A DNA stretch of 49,849 nt from the NCBI RefSeq assembly GCF_028617075.1, contig NZ_JAQKGV010000018.1, forward strand, positions 1 to 49,849, written 5' to 3'. Below are positions 16,981 through 26,488 of this stretch, one piece after another (position 1 is the stretch's first letter; each line of letters starts with the position of its first letter). The notes under the pieces are model-generated. The model had not been told where the DNA came from, searched no databases, and saw nothing but the letters and a program-made list of their open reading frames with translations. The position numbers and the translations under genes are program-made. The stretch is from Rubrobacter calidifluminis. GTDB lineage: Bacteria; Actinomycetota; Rubrobacteria; Rubrobacterales; Rubrobacteraceae.

Positions 16981-18555
16981 GTGGCGGTAGAGGTTCATCC
17001 GGTCGCCTCGGCGGCGCGTGATGCTCTGAAGGCTCGGGCCGGGCGGATAAACGAGCTCAACGTGTACCCGGTCCCGGACGGGGACACCGGGACGAACATG
17101 CTGCTCACCCTGGACGCGGTGGTGCAGCAGACCGCCGGAAAGACTTATCCCACGGCCCGGGAGGCAGGTCGGGACGTCTCGCGGGCGGCTCTGATGGGAG
17201 CCCGGGGAAACTCCGGTGTGATCCTCTCGCAGATGGTGCGGGGTGCCTGTGAGGCGCTCGAGGAGTCCGAAGGATTCGATGCGGCCTCTCTGGTGGCCGC
17301 CCTGGAAGGAGCATCGGAGAGGGCCCGCTCCGCCGTGCGGCAGCCGGTGGAGGGGACGATGCTCACCGTGATCAGGGACGCCGCCCGGGCCGCCCGGGAG
17401 GCGTTCGATTCCGGAGAGCAGGATCCTGCCCGGCTCGCCGGGGTGGCGGTTCGGGAGGCGCTGGCTTCCGTGGGCAGGACCAAAGGGATGCTCGAGACGC
17501 TGCGTCGGGCCGGGGTGGTGGATGCCGGCGGGCTCGGGGTGGCGACCATCCTGGAGGGAATCCGGGCGGCGCTCGCGGGGGAGAGCCCAGAGTTCGATGA
17601 GGAGACCTCCGGGGAAGGGCTTCCGGACCTGGAGTCCGTCGGACACGAGGAGGAGGCCTGGGGGTACTGTACGGAGTTCGTCGTCACCGGCTTTACGGGT
17701 GACGCGGAAGACTTCCGGGAGCACATCCACCGGATCGGGCGCAGCGTTCTCGTCGTGCCGGATGCGGACGTGGTCAAGGTTCACCTGCACACCCAGGATC
17801 CCGGCGAGGCCCTGTCGTACGCGGGACGCTTCGGGCGGCTCTCCGGGGTGAAGGTGGACGACATGGAGGCCCAGGTCCGCGAGCGTTCGGAGGAAACCGC
17901 CGCCGGGCTCGGCGTGGTCGCCGTGAGCCGGGGCGAGGGCAACCGCCGGCTCTTCGAGTCGATGGGGGCGATCGTCGTCGAGGGCGGGCAGGGTGCGAAC
18001 CCGAGCGCCGAAGAGATCGCCCGCGCCGTCCGGCGCAGCGGGGCGCGGGAGGTCGTCGTGTTGCCCAACAACAAGAACGTGATTCCCGCCGCCGAGCAGG
18101 CGCGTGAGCTCGTCGAGGCCCGACTGCACGTCATCCCGACCACGACGGTGGCATCGGGGCTCGCCGCGATGGTCGCCTTCGACCCCGAGGAGGAGCCGGA
18201 GGAGGTCGTCGAGGAGATGCGCGAGCTTCTCTCGGCGATGCGTCAGGTGCAGATAACGCGCGCCGTGCGTGATGCGGACGTCGCAGGGGGCAGGATCTCC
18301 GAGGGGCAGTACATGGCCTTCCTCGACGGTGAGCTCGCCAGCGTCGGGGGGAGCGTGGAGGAGGTGGCGCTCGCTGTGTCCCGCACCCTCGTGGAGGAGG
18401 GTGCCGGGCTCCTCACGCTGCTCGCCGGAGAAGGGCTCGGTGCCGGGGAGGTGGAGGAGATCGCCTCCAAGATCGAAGCGCTCGACGGCGAGGTCGAGGT
18501 CGAGGTGAGGGAGGGGGGACAGCCGTTGTACCCGCTGGAGATGGTGGCCGAGTGA
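16981..18555 (+). CDS. fakA: DAK2/DhaL-domain fatty acid kinase subunit A
   Basis: 524 residues of the YloV/FakA family. The N-terminal DhaL (DAK2) kinase domain has INELNVYPVPDGDTGTNM, in which the aspartates bind Mg-ATP, and GARGNSGVILSQ. The middle and C-terminal domains follow the FakA pattern. With a FakB (DegV) partner it phosphorylates exogenous fatty acids to acyl-phosphates for PlsX/PlsY phospholipid synthesis. GTG 16981 is chosen because GGAGGG lies at 16969-16974 with 6-nt spacing and the protein then starts directly at the domain; the frame open from 16891 has no ribosome site. It overlaps the degV gene by 4 nt (GTGA). Confidence 0.92.
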   Translation: MAVEVHPVASAARDALKARAGRINELNVYPVPDGDTGTNMLLTLDAVVQQTAGKTYPTAREAGRDVSRAALMGARGNSGVILSQMVRGACEALEESEGFDAASLVAALEGASERARSAVRQPVEGTMLTVIRDAARAAREAFDSGEQDPARLAGVAVREALASVGRTKGMLETLRRAGVVDAGGLGVATILEGIRAALAGESPEFDEETSGEGLPDLESVGHEEEAWGYCTEFVVTGFTGDAEDFREHIHRIGRSVLVVPDADVVKVHLHTQDPGEALSYAGRFGRLSGVKVDDMEAQVRERSEETAAGLGVVAVSRGEGNRRLFESMGAIVVEGGQGANPSAEEIARAVRRSGAREVVVLPNNKNVIPAAEQARELVEARLHVIPTTTVASGLAAMVAFDPEEEPEEVVEEMRELLSAMRQVQITRAVRDADVAGGRISEGQYMAFLDGELASVGGSVEEVALAVSRTLVEEGAGLLTLLAGEGLGAGEVEEIASKIEALDGEVEVEVREGGQPLYPLEMVAE

Positions 18556-19364
18556 CCACGGGGATAGTCACGGACTCGACGACCACGCTGCTGCCGGAGG
18601 TGGCGGGGCGGCCTGACGTGCGGGTGGTCCCGCTCACCTTCCGCTTCGGTGAGGAGGTCTTCACCGACAAGGTGGACATGACCAACGAGGAGTTCTTCGC
18701 CCGGCTCGCCTCCTCGAAGGACTTCCCGACCACCTCCCAGCCCTCGGCCGGGGCCTTCGTCGAGGCCTACGAGGAGCTCTCGGCCTACGACGACCTGCTC
18801 GTGCTCACCATCTCCAGCGAGCTGAGCGGGACCTACGAGTCCGCCCGCGCGGCGGCGGAGATGGTGGACAGGAAGATCGAGGTCGTGGACAGCCGCAGCG
18901 CGGAGGTCGGATCGGGGCTCATCCTGATGGAAGCGCTCAGGGTCATAGACTCGGGTGGAGACTTCGGGGAGGTGCTGCGTGCGGTCCGGCAGGCGATAAG
19001 GCGCTGCCGGGCGCTCTTCGCCGTCGGCACGCTCGAGTACCTCGAGCGCAGCGGCAGGATCGGGCGGGCGCAGCGGCTGCTCGGCTCGACGCTGGACATC
19101 CGCCCCGTGCTGGTGCTCGAGGACGGTGTGATCTCGCCTTACAAACGTACGCGGGGCCGTAAGCGCCAGCTCGCGGCGATCGCCGAACGGATGCGCCCGG
19201 TCGTCGAGGAGGGCCGGCCCATCTTCTTCGGGCACGTTGACGCCGCGGAACCTCTCCGGCGGCTGATGGAGGAGCTCGGGGTGCCCGACGCGCCGGTCGC
19301 CGAGATCGGAGGGGTGGTCGGGTGCCACGTCGGTCCCGGCACCTATGGCGTCGCCCACCTCTGA
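18552..19364 (+). CDS. fakB: DegV-family fatty-acid-binding protein (FakB)
   Basis: 270 residues of the DegV family. The N terminus GIVTDSTTTLLPE is conserved, followed by PLTFRFGEEVFTDKVDMTNEEFF, the TTSQPSAGAF segment whose Thr/Ser contacts the fatty-acid carboxylate, and an SAEVGSGL segment. It presents the bound fatty acid to FakA for phosphorylation. It starts at GTG 18552 within the fakA stop and overlaps recG by 20 bp, indicating tight translational coupling. The plsX gene 4.4 kb downstream uses the acyl-phosphate product. Confidence 0.92.
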   Translation: MTTGIVTDSTTTLLPEVAGRPDVRVVPLTFRFGEEVFTDKVDMTNEEFFARLASSKDFPTTSQPSAGAFVEAYEELSAYDDLLVLTISSELSGTYESARAAAEMVDRKIEVVDSRSAEVGSGLILMEALRVIDSGGDFGEVLRAVRQAIRRCRALFAVGTLEYLERSGRIGRAQRLLGSTLDIRPVLVLEDGVISPYKRTRGRKRQLAAIAERMRPVVEEGRPIFFGHVDAAEPLRRLMEELGVPDAPVAEIGGVVGCHVGPGTYGVAHL

Positions 19365-21489
19365 AGCGGGGAGACGGAGCGTCAGGGAAGTCTCCCTGCG
19401 CAGCACGACGCTGCCCGAGCTGAGATCCCGCCCGGTCGGGGAACTGCCCGGCGTCGGGAAGCGGATAGAGGCCGCGCTCGGGGAGCTCGGCATCCGTTCT
19501 TTCGCGGATCTCGTCTCCCACTACCCCTCGCGTTACGAGGATCTCTCCAACGTCAAGCGCATCGGGGATCTGAAGGTCGGGGAGCGGGCGACGGTGGTGG
19601 CCAGGGTCGTGGGCACGAGGCCGCTCGGACGCCCGGTGCGTGGGAGGGCGCCGGGGTTCTCCGCCCAGCTCTACGACGGGACGGGGTACATACCGGCCGT
19701 GGTGTGGGGTCGGAACTGGCTGGCGGGGCAGCTCGCCGAAGGGACGCGGGTCGTCGTCTCCGGGGAGGTGCAGCGGCGCTACGGGCTTCAGATCGTGGCC
19801 AGAAACCTGGAGATCGCGGAGGATCTCGAGGACGAGAGCCCTCACGCCGGGCGTTTCGTCCCGGTCTATCCGGCCGGTCGGGGGTTGCAGACGCGCAGGA
19901 TCAGGACGCTCGTCCACCGGGCGCTGTGTGAGGCGGGATACATCCTGGATCCTTTGCCCGCGGAGGTGCTGGCGCGTCACGGGCTTCCGCTCCTGCACGA
20001 TGCGATCTGGGAGGTGCACTTCCCGGAGGACTGGCGGAGGCTCGAAGTGGCCCGGCGGCGGCTCGTCTTCCACGAGCTCTTCCTGATCCAGGTGGGGCTC
20101 GCGGCCCGCAAGGCGCGTCTCGCGCGGGATGAGATCGGGCGGTCCCACGCCGGTGACGGCAGCCTCCTGAACCCATTTCTCTGCGGGTTGCCCTTTCCGC
20201 TCACCGGGGCGCAGGAGCGGGTCGTGGGGGAGGTTCTCGCGGACATGAGATCGGAGCGGCCGATGCGGCGGCTCGTGCAGGGGGACGTCGGGAGCGGCAA
20301 GACGGTGGTCGCGGTCGCGGCCCTGCTCTCTGCGGTCGAAGCTGGCGGACAGGGGGCACTCATGGCCCCGACCGAGGTGCTGGCCGAGCAGCACTTCCTC
20401 TCGATTAGCTCGGCGCTCGCCGGGCTCCCGGTGAGGGTGGTGCTGCTGACCGGTTCGCTCGGCGCGCGGGAGCGCAGGGAGGTGCTCGACGATTTGCGGC
20501 GCGGTCGGGCCCACATCGTGATCGGGACCCACGCCCTGATCCAGAGGGAGGTCGAGTTCCGGGATCTCTCACTGGTGGTGGTGGACGAGCAGCACCGCTT
20601 CGGCGTCTCGCAGCGGACCGTCTTCCAGGAGAAGGGCGTCTCGCCGGACACGCTGGTGATGACTGCGACCCCCATCCCGCGTACCCTCTCCCTCACGCTC
20701 TACGGGGACCTCGACGTCTCGGTGATAGAGGAGCTGCCGCCCGGGCGCAGGCCCGTGGAGACGGTCCTGGCCTCGAGGTCGGAGCGCCCGGCGGTCTACG
20801 AGGAGGTGCGCGGCGAACTCGAAGCCGGCAGGCAGGCCTTCGTGATCTGCCCGCTCGTCGAGGAGTCCGAGGCCCTTGAGGAGGTGCGCGCCGTGGAGGA
20901 GCTCCACGCGGAGCTCTCGCAGGAGATCTTCCCCGAGCGGAGGGTCGGGATGCTCCACGGCCGGATGCGTCCGGAGGAGAAGCGAGAGGTGATGGCGGCG
21001 TTCCGTACCGGGGAGATAGAGGTGCTGGCGGCGACCAGCGTCGTCGAGGTCGGGGTCGACGTGCCGAACGCCAGCGTGATCGTCATCGAAGGGGCCGAGC
21101 GCTTCGGGCTCTCCCAGCTGCACCAGCTCAGAGGGAGGGTCTGCCGGGGTGTGCACCCGCCGAGGTGTTTCCTGATCGCCGACCCGAAGACCGAGTCCGC
21201 GCGGGAGCGGCTCGAGGCCCTCTGCGAGCATCAGGACGGCTTCAGGCTCTCGGAGGCCGACCTGGCGATCCGGGGCGAGGGCACCCTCTTCGGCAGCCGC
21301 CAGAGCGGGATGCCGGATTTGAAGATCGCCAAGCTCCTGCGCGACGTGGACGTGCTCGTCGAGGCCCGAAAGGCGGCGTTCGAGCTCGTCTCACGCGATC
21401 CGTCGTTGCGTCGGCCCGAGCACCGGACCCTGCGGCGTGAGGTCCGCGATCTCCTCGGCGAGAACGTCGAGTGGCTCTTCAGGGCATGA
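19345..21489 (+). CDS. recG: ATP-dependent DNA helicase RecG
   Basis: 714 residues: N-terminal wedge/OB domain (about 20-180, with LPGVGKRIEAAL and the LSNVKRIGDL region) and a superfamily 2 helicase core. Walker A is QGDVGSGKTVVA near residue 312, the Walker B variant is DEQHRFG near 413, motif III is TATPIPRT, and motif VI is QLHQLRGRVCRG. It remodels stalled forks and Holliday junctions. ATG 19345 overlaps fakB by 20 bp. The stop overlaps the rsmD start (ATGA). Confidence 0.96.
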   Translation: MASPTSEAGRRSVREVSLRSTTLPELRSRPVGELPGVGKRIEAALGELGIRSFADLVSHYPSRYEDLSNVKRIGDLKVGERATVVARVVGTRPLGRPVRGRAPGFSAQLYDGTGYIPAVVWGRNWLAGQLAEGTRVVVSGEVQRRYGLQIVARNLEIAEDLEDESPHAGRFVPVYPAGRGLQTRRIRTLVHRALCEAGYILDPLPAEVLARHGLPLLHDAIWEVHFPEDWRRLEVARRRLVFHELFLIQVGLAARKARLARDEIGRSHAGDGSLLNPFLCGLPFPLTGAQERVVGEVLADMRSERPMRRLVQGDVGSGKTVVAVAALLSAVEAGGQGALMAPTEVLAEQHFLSISSALAGLPVRVVLLTGSLGARERREVLDDLRRGRAHIVIGTHALIQREVEFRDLSLVVVDEQHRFGVSQRTVFQEKGVSPDTLVMTATPIPRTLSLTLYGDLDVSVIEELPPGRRPVETVLASRSERPAVYEEVRGELEAGRQAFVICPLVEESEALEEVRAVEELHAELSQEIFPERRVGMLHGRMRPEEKREVMAAFRTGEIEVLAATSVVEVGVDVPNASVIVIEGAERFGLSQLHQLRGRVCRGVHPPRCFLIADPKTESARERLEALCEHQDGFRLSEADLAIRGEGTLFGSRQSGMPDLKIAKLLRDVDVLVEARKAAFELVSRDPSLRRPEHRTLRREVRDLLGENVEWLFRA

Positions 21490-22547
21490 GGGTGATCGCC
21501 GGAGAAGCGGGAGGCATCGTGCTCGGGCCCGTCCCGCGCGGTGTCCGACCCACCTCGGACAGGGTGCGCGAGAGCCTCTTCGGCGCGCTGGGGCAGTTCT
21601 TTTCGGGGGAGAGCGTGCTCGACCTCTACGCCGGGACTGGGGCCCTCGGCATCGAAGCCCTCAGCCGTGGCTGCGGCCGGGCCACCTTCGTCGAGCGCGA
21701 CCGCAGGGCGGTCTTCGCCATCCGGGAGAACCTCCGGCGCACCCGGCTCGAGAGTCGAGCCGAGATCATCCGGGAGGACGTCGGACGGGCCGTCGAGCGG
21801 CTCGTGCGCGAAGGGCGTACCTACGATTTGATCTTCGTCGACCCGCCATATAGAATCGCGGACTCAGAGGTAGAAAACCTGTTGATCCGTCTGGATTCCC
21901 TGCTCGCACCCGGTGGCAGAGCTGTCATCGAGCGGGGCCGGATGCCCCGGGGGGAGGGCGGGCTCGAGAGAGGAGACGCGCGCCGATACGGCGGCACGGT
22001 GGTGACCATCTTGGAAAAGCGAGAGATAACGATGAACCTGGCGATCTGTCCCGGAAGCTTCGATCCGGTCACGGCCGGGCACCTCGACGTTATCCGGCGG
22101 GCCGCGGGCATCTTCGACCACGTGGTCATAGCCGTGGGTGCTAACCTCCGCAAGCGGCCCCGGCTGCCGGCGTCCGAGCGGGCCCGGCTGGTGCAGAAGG
22201 TGACCTCGCACCTCGAGAACGTCTCGGTGGAGGTCATGGACGGTCTTCTGGTCGAGTTTGCCCGGGAGCGCGGCGCCAGGGTCATCGTGAAGGGCCTCAG
22301 GGCCGTCTCGGACTTCGAGTCCGAATTCGAGCAGGCCCAGCTCAACCGCACGCTTTACCCGGAGCTGGAGACGGTCTTCATCATGTCGGCGGCGGAGCAT
22401 AGCTTCCTGTCTTCGAGTGCGGTGCGCGAGATAGCGGCTTTCGGGGGCGACCTGCGGGGGCTGGTTCCGGATGAGATACTGGATGTCGTCCGGGAGGTCT
22501 ACTCGAAGGACCGGACGGCGTCAAGCGGAGAAGAGGCAGGTTCGTAG
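21486..22547 (+). CDS. In-frame fusion: RsmD 16S rRNA methyltransferase + CoaD phosphopantetheine adenylyltransferase
   Basis: One uninterrupted frame of 353 residues encodes two normally separate enzymes. Residues 1-182 are RsmD (16S rRNA m2G966 methyltransferase): MRVIAGEAGG, the SAM motif LDLYAGTGALGIEALSRG, catalytic DPPY, and a C-terminal strand TVVTILEKRE. Residues 183-353 are CoaD, the penultimate CoA enzyme: CPGSFDPVTAGHLDV (TxGH nucleotidyltransferase motif), KGLRAVSDFESEFEQ, and the LSSSAVRE loop. Both are full length, with a linker of only about 3 residues (EIT). The junction codons are CGA GAG ATA ACG ATG, with no stop in this frame. Met183 (ATG 22032) has a weak GAGAG-type site, so internal initiation could also give free CoaD. 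ATG 21486 overlaps the recG stop. Confidence 0.9.
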   Translation: MRVIAGEAGGIVLGPVPRGVRPTSDRVRESLFGALGQFFSGESVLDLYAGTGALGIEALSRGCGRATFVERDRRAVFAIRENLRRTRLESRAEIIREDVGRAVERLVREGRTYDLIFVDPPYRIADSEVENLLIRLDSLLAPGGRAVIERGRMPRGEGGLERGDARRYGGTVVTILEKREITMNLAICPGSFDPVTAGHLDVIRRAAGIFDHVVIAVGANLRKRPRLPASERARLVQKVTSHLENVSVEVMDGLLVEFARERGARVIVKGLRAVSDFESEFEQAQLNRTLYPELETVFIMSAAEHSFLSSSAVREIAAFGGDLRGLVPDEILDVVREVYSKDRTASSGEEAGS

Positions 22548-22549
22548 AG

Positions 22550-23005
22550 ATGGACGTACTGGTGCTCATAGACAGGCTCGAGGAGTTGATCGAGGAGGCC
22601 CGCAGCTTCCCGGGCTTCGGCAACACCGCGATGGTCGATCGGGAGGCGGCCTTCGAGATCATAGACCAGATGCGCCAGAGCATCCCCGAGGAGCTCAAGC
22701 AGGCCCGCTGGATCGTCAAGGAGCGTCAGGCGATGCTCGACGAGGCCCGCAACGAGAGCGACCGCATCATCGCCCAGGCCCGTGAGGAGGCCGAGAAGAT
22801 CGTCTCCGAGCAGGAGGTCCTGAAGATAGCCGAGCGGCGCAGCCAGGAGATAATGGAGGATGCCCGTCGGCGCGAGCGGGAGATACGCCTCGGGGCCGAA
22901 GACTACGCGGATGAGGTGCTCGCCAACCTCGAGGACAATCTGACCAAGCTCCTGGATGCCATACAGCGGGGCCGCTCCAGATTGCAGGGCGTCCAGGAGG
23001 AGTAG
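22550..23005 (+). CDS. DivIVA/SepIVA-like coiled-coil protein
   Basis: 151 residues, highly charged and predicted largely helical. A short N-terminal part (LIDRLEELIEEARSFPGFG) is followed by a long Glu/Arg/Ala-rich helix from about residue 45 to 140 with heptad spacing. In actinobacteria the same position, just after coaD and before DUF177-rpmF, holds a DivIVA-domain coiled-coil protein (SepIVA in mycobacteria) acting in septation and envelope growth. Automatic annotation sometimes calls such proteins ATP synthase subunit B-like because of the helix. The assignment rests on context and composition rather than a clear DivIVA motif. Confidence 0.65.
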   Translation: MDVLVLIDRLEELIEEARSFPGFGNTAMVDREAAFEIIDQMRQSIPEELKQARWIVKERQAMLDEARNESDRIIAQAREEAEKIVSEQEVLKIAERRSQEIMEDARRREREIRLGAEDYADEVLANLEDNLTKLLDAIQRGRSRLQGVQEE

Positions 23006-23015
23006 AATAAGGTGT

Positions 23016-23474
23016 ATGGATGCTCTGATACCCTTGAAGCGGCCGGACGCGAGGCCGGGGGACTACCGGGAGGAGACGGCCGAGTACGAGGTCGAGCCCT
23101 TCGACCTCTACGGCCGGCACCACGAGGTCTCGGGCGCGCGGGCGAAGGTCGGGATAACGCGCGTCTCCGAGGGTCTGCACATTGATCTGCAGGTCAGGGC
23201 CACGGTGCGCACGACCTGCGACAGGACGCTCGAGCCGGTGGAGATCGAGGTGTGCTTCGGGGAGTCCGAGGTCCTCTCCGGTCCGGATGACCCGGAGCTC
23301 TCCATCGAGGATTGGACGCTCGATCTTCCGCGCTACACCCGTTCGGCGATCCCGACCGAGATCCCGATGCAAATCTTCGCTCCGGGCACCGAGCCCGTGC
23401 GTCCCGGCCTGGAAGAAGAGCGCGTGGACCCGCGCTGGCGTGGGCTGGGCGACCTGTTCGCGTCCGGGTTCTGA
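23016..23474 (+). CDS. YceD/DUF177 family protein (no zinc cysteines)
   Basis: 152 residues of the DUF177 (YceD) family, consistently encoded before rpmF and linked to 23S rRNA accumulation and L32 assembly. The central [22 protein letters not shown] segment and the C-terminal [11 protein letters not shown] motif are recognisable. The Cys-rich stretch that usually lies between them (CxxC-type, LCxxCG near the C terminus) is absent here. ATG 23016 is 10 bp after the preceding stop; the frame open from 22956 is upstream read-through. Confidence 0.82.
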   Translation: MDALIPLKRPDARPGDYREETAEYEVEPFDLYGRHHEVSGARAKVGITRVSEGLHIDLQVRATVRTTCDRTLEPVEIEVCFGESEVLSGPDDPELSIEDWTLDLPRYTRSAIPTEIPMQIFAPGTEPVRPGLEEERVDPRWRGLGDLFASGF

Positions 23475-23518
23475 AGAGTTCCCGTTGCAGGCATCGTAGA
23501 CAAGAGGAGGTTTTACGT

Positions 23519-23704
23519 ATGGCCGTACCCAAGAGGAAGACGTCCCGCGCCCGCCGGGACCGGCGCCGCTCGCACCACGCGCTGAGGCCCCCGGGGTTCG
23601 TGGAGTGTCCTAACTGCGGGGAGGTGCACCTTCCCCACAGGGTGTGTCCCAACTGCGGCTACTACAAGGGCAGGACCGCGGTAGCGGTGGAGCCGACGAG
23701 GTAG
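23519..23704 (+). CDS. rpmF: 50S ribosomal protein L32, zinc-binding form
   Basis: 61 residues starting [18 protein letters not shown], the L32 signature. The zinc ribbon CPNC and CPNC lies at about residues 32-49. An excellent GAGGAGG at 23504-23510 is 8 nt before ATG 23519. It precedes plsX, as in most bacteria. Confidence 0.96.
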   Translation: MAVPKRKTSRARRDRRRSHHALRPPGFVECPNCGEVHLPHRVCPNCGYYKGRTAVAVEPTR

Positions 23705-23722
23705 GGAGGACGTCCGCTACGC

Positions 23723-24724
23723 GTGCGCATCGCCGTGGACGCCCTCGGGGGCGACAACGCGCCGGATGAGATAGTCGCCGGGGCCATCTCGGCGGCATCC
23801 CGGATGCCGGACGACGAGATCCTCCTGGTCGCCGACGCGAAGACGGCCGGGAGGTTCTCTGCTTCCGGGCTGCCCGGAAACGTCTCGTTCGAGGAGGCCG
23901 GGGGGGCGGTGAGGATGGACGAAGAGCCGGCCGCGGCGGTAAGGAGCCGTCCGGATTCGAGCGTGGCGGTTTGCGCGAGGCTGGTGCGTTCGGGCCGGGC
24001 GCAGGCCATGTTCTCCGCCGGGAGCACCGGGGCGACGGTCGCCGCCGCTCTCATCGAGATAGGCCGACTCCCGGGCTGTCGGCGCCCGGCGATAGCCGCC
24101 TTTCTGCCTTTCTCTTCTCCGGTCCTGCTGCTCGACGTGGGGGCCACGATACAATGCCGGCCCGAGGACCTGCTGAACTTCGCCATCCTAGGGAGCGGGC
24201 TCGCCCGCCGCTACTTCGGTTCCGAAGAGAGGGCGAGGGTGGGGCTCGTGAACGTCGGAGAAGAGGCGGGGAAGGGTAGCGACCTCACAAAGGAGACTTA
24301 CGAGCTGTTGAAAACTTCCAGTATGGTTCGTTTCATCGGCAACGTCGAGGGCCGGGACATCGGGCGCGGCGTGGCGGACGTGATCGTGACCGACGGGTTC
24401 ACCGGCAACGTGATGCTGAAGACGGCCGAGGGGGTGGCGAGCGAGCTGATGACGATGCTGCGTTCGGCACTTTCCGAGGGGGTTGTGAGCCGGCTCGCCG
24501 CGGCCGTCCTCCGGCCGCGGCTTCTGGGGCTTCGTGACCGGGTGGACCCGGAGACCTACGGAGGGTCTTTCCTTCTGGGGGTGCGCGGCCTCGTCGTCAT
24601 CGGGCACGGCAACTCGCGTCGACGAGGTGTGAAGAACGCGCTGCTGGGGATCACGCGCACCGGTGAGGGGCTCGTAGAGGAGCTCGGCTCAGCTCTCCGC
24701 CGGGCCCGAGAGGAAGCGTCGTGA
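23723..24724 (+). CDS. plsX: Phosphate acyltransferase PlsX
   Basis: 333 residues. It has [13 protein letters not shown] at the N terminus, the [11 protein letters not shown] segment, a [17 protein letters not shown] region, and NVGEEAGKG. It converts acyl-ACP to acyl-phosphate for glycerolipid synthesis and also receives acyl-phosphate flux from FakA/FakB. GTG 23723 directly starts the conserved N terminus; AGGGAGGA lies about 13 bp upstream. It overlaps fabH by 4 nt (GTGA). Confidence 0.95.
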   Translation: MRIAVDALGGDNAPDEIVAGAISAASRMPDDEILLVADAKTAGRFSASGLPGNVSFEEAGGAVRMDEEPAAAVRSRPDSSVAVCARLVRSGRAQAMFSAGSTGATVAAALIEIGRLPGCRRPAIAAFLPFSSPVLLLDVGATIQCRPEDLLNFAILGSGLARRYFGSEERARVGLVNVGEEAGKGSDLTKETYELLKTSSMVRFIGNVEGRDIGRGVADVIVTDGFTGNVMLKTAEGVASELMTMLRSALSEGVVSRLAAAVLRPRLLGLRDRVDPETYGGSFLLGVRGLVVIGHGNSRRRGVKNALLGITRTGEGLVEELGSALRRAREEAS

Positions 24725-25668
24725 ACCCCCTCGCGGCCGGAAGGATAGCGGGCGTCGGGCGTGCGCTCGGCAGCCGGGTGGTGACCAACCGGGACCTCGA
24801 GCTTCTGCTGGATACTTCGGACGAGTGGATCTCGTCGCGGACCGGCATCAGGGAGCGGCGTTTCGTCGGCGAGGGGGAGGACTGCGTCTCGCTCGCCGTC
24901 GACGCCTCCCGCCGGGCGCTGTCCCACGCTGGGGTGGAGGGGGGTGATGTGGACCTGGTTGTATGCGCCACCTCGACCGCCCCGGAGGCGGTGCCCTCGG
25001 TCGCTTCTCAGGTGGGCGAGGCGATCGGAGCCTGCGGCGTGGGTGCTATGGACCTCGGGGCGGCCTGCGCCGGGTTCGCCTACGGCGCCGCCGTCGCCGC
25101 CTCTATGCTGCGGAGCGGGCTGGCCACGACCATCCTGCTGGTGGGTGTGGACGAGCTGACCTCGATAGTGGACCTCGAGGATCGCGCGACGAGCATCCTG
25201 TTCGGCGACGGAGCCGGAGCCGTGGTCCTGGAACAGGGGGACGGGAGCTCTGGCTTCGTCGACCACGTTCTCGGCGCCGACGGGCGTTTCGCCCCGCTCC
25301 TGCGCGCCGGGCACCCCGGGAGCCCGCAGAAGCTGCGCCAGAACGGACGCGAAGTCTTCCGCTTCGCCACCAAGATAATCCCGGATCTCGTCGAGAAACT
25401 GCTCGTGAGGAACGGCATCTCGCTCGATCAGGTGCAGTACCTCATCCCGCACCAGGCAAATGCACGTATAATACAGGCGGCGGTGCGCAGGCTGGGCATG
25501 CCGGAGGAGCGGGTGGTGATAAACGTGGATCGTTATGGGAACACCTCTGCGGCTTCGATCCCTATCTCCTATCCTGACATCTACGACGAGATGGAGCCGG
25601 GGCGTTACATCATCACGGTGGGGTTCGGCGGGGGGCTCACCTGGGCTGCCAACCTGTACCGGATATGA
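24721..25668 (+). CDS. fabH: 3-oxoacyl-ACP synthase III (KAS III)
   Basis: 315 residues. The Cys-His-Asn triad is intact: Cys in [10 protein letters not shown] near residue 113, His in PHQANARI near 244, and Asn in [10 protein letters not shown] near 274. [16 protein letters not shown] is near the N terminus. It starts fatty acid synthesis by condensing acyl-CoA with malonyl-ACP; in actinobacteria it often prefers branched primers. GTG 24721 overlaps plsX. The gene ends 10 bp before fabD. Confidence 0.96.
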   Translation: MNPLAAGRIAGVGRALGSRVVTNRDLELLLDTSDEWISSRTGIRERRFVGEGEDCVSLAVDASRRALSHAGVEGGDVDLVVCATSTAPEAVPSVASQVGEAIGACGVGAMDLGAACAGFAYGAAVAASMLRSGLATTILLVGVDELTSIVDLEDRATSILFGDGAGAVVLEQGDGSSGFVDHVLGADGRFAPLLRAGHPGSPQKLRQNGREVFRFATKIIPDLVEKLLVRNGISLDQVQYLIPHQANARIIQAAVRRLGMPEERVVINVDRYGNTSAASIPISYPDIYDEMEPGRYIITVGFGGGLTWAANLYRI

Positions 25669-25678
25669 AGGGAGGGTT

Positions 25679-26488
25679 TTGACGAGAAGAGCCGTCGTTT
25701 TCCCCGGCCAGGGAACTCCCGGGGGGGAGATCTCCGGTCGGGTGGAGGAGGTCGTCCGGGGGGTGGTCGGGGATGGAGATGTCCCCTACCAGCTCTCGGT
25801 CTTCGCCAGGTCCGTCGAGGTCTTTCACGCCCTGCGTACGCGAGGCGTGGAGTTCGAGGTGGCGGCCGGGCATTCTCTGGGAGAGTATGCCGCGGCGCAC
25901 GCGGCCGGCAGCCTCGCGCTCGAGGAGGCGGCGCGTCTGGTCGCGGAGAGGGACAGGCTCATGAGGGAGGCCTCGCGGCGCAACCCCGGGGGGATGGTCG
26001 CCGTGATCGGGGTCGATCCCGAGGAGGTCGTGCGGGTCGTCGAGGGGATCGACGGGGTCGTCGCGGCGAACTTCAACAGCCCGCGCCAGACCGTCGTCTC
26101 CGGGCGCGAGGAGGCGCTCGGGGAGGCGGTCTCTCGTTTGGGGGGAAGGAAGATCCCGCTCAAGGTCTCGGGGGCCTTCCATTCGCCTCTCATGGCCCCT
26201 GCGGCGGAGGAGATGGACCGGCTGCTCGGGGAGGCCGTGTTCGGTGAGCCGTCCATCCCGATGATAAGCGCCGTCGACGGGAACCTCCTGAAGAGCGCCG
26301 AACAGATCCGCTCGGCGCTCAGAATACAGATGCTCTCGCCGGTCAGGTGGGTCTCGGTCGTCGAGAGAATGGTCGGGATGGGGATCGAAGAAGTGGTAGA
26401 GGCAGGAGAGGGGGGAACGCTCTTGAGGATGCTCAGGGACTTCGAGGAGAAGCCGGTGGGGCGCGGAGCCGGGGAGCTTCTCGCGTGA
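25679..26488 (+). CDS. fabD: Malonyl-CoA:ACP transacylase, short form
   Basis: 269 residues, shorter than the usual 300-310. [11 protein letters not shown] is the N-terminal oxyanion motif, [14 protein letters not shown] holds the nucleophilic Ser, and GAFHSPLM holds the catalytic His. The shortening lies between GQG and GHSLGEY. The usual helical region of about 80 residues, with the QPALF-type motif, is reduced to about 55, reading [21 protein letters not shown] 25679 is preceded by GGGAGG and gives [12 protein letters not shown]; earlier codons of the frame belong to fabH. It overlaps fabZ by 4 nt. Confidence 0.9.
   Translation: MTRRAVVFPGQGTPGGEISGRVEEVVRGVVGDGDVPYQLSVFARSVEVFHALRTRGVEFEVAAGHSLGEYAAAHAAGSLALEEAARLVAERDRLMREASRRNPGGMVAVIGVDPEEVVRVVEGIDGVVAANFNSPRQTVVSGREEALGEAVSRLGGRKIPLKVSGAFHSPLMAPAAEEMDRLLGEAVFGEPSIPMISAVDGNLLKSAEQIRSALRIQMLSPVRWVSVVERMVGMGIEEVVEAGEGGTLLRMLRDFEEKPVGRGAGELLA

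Noticed and set aside
21486..22547. Possibility that the RsmD-CoaD fusion is caused by a frameshift
   Set aside because: Both domains are complete and in the same frame as adjacent natural motifs, and the reading frame has no stop; a single indel would have broken one domain. A substituted stop codon remains possible and is noted in the finding.
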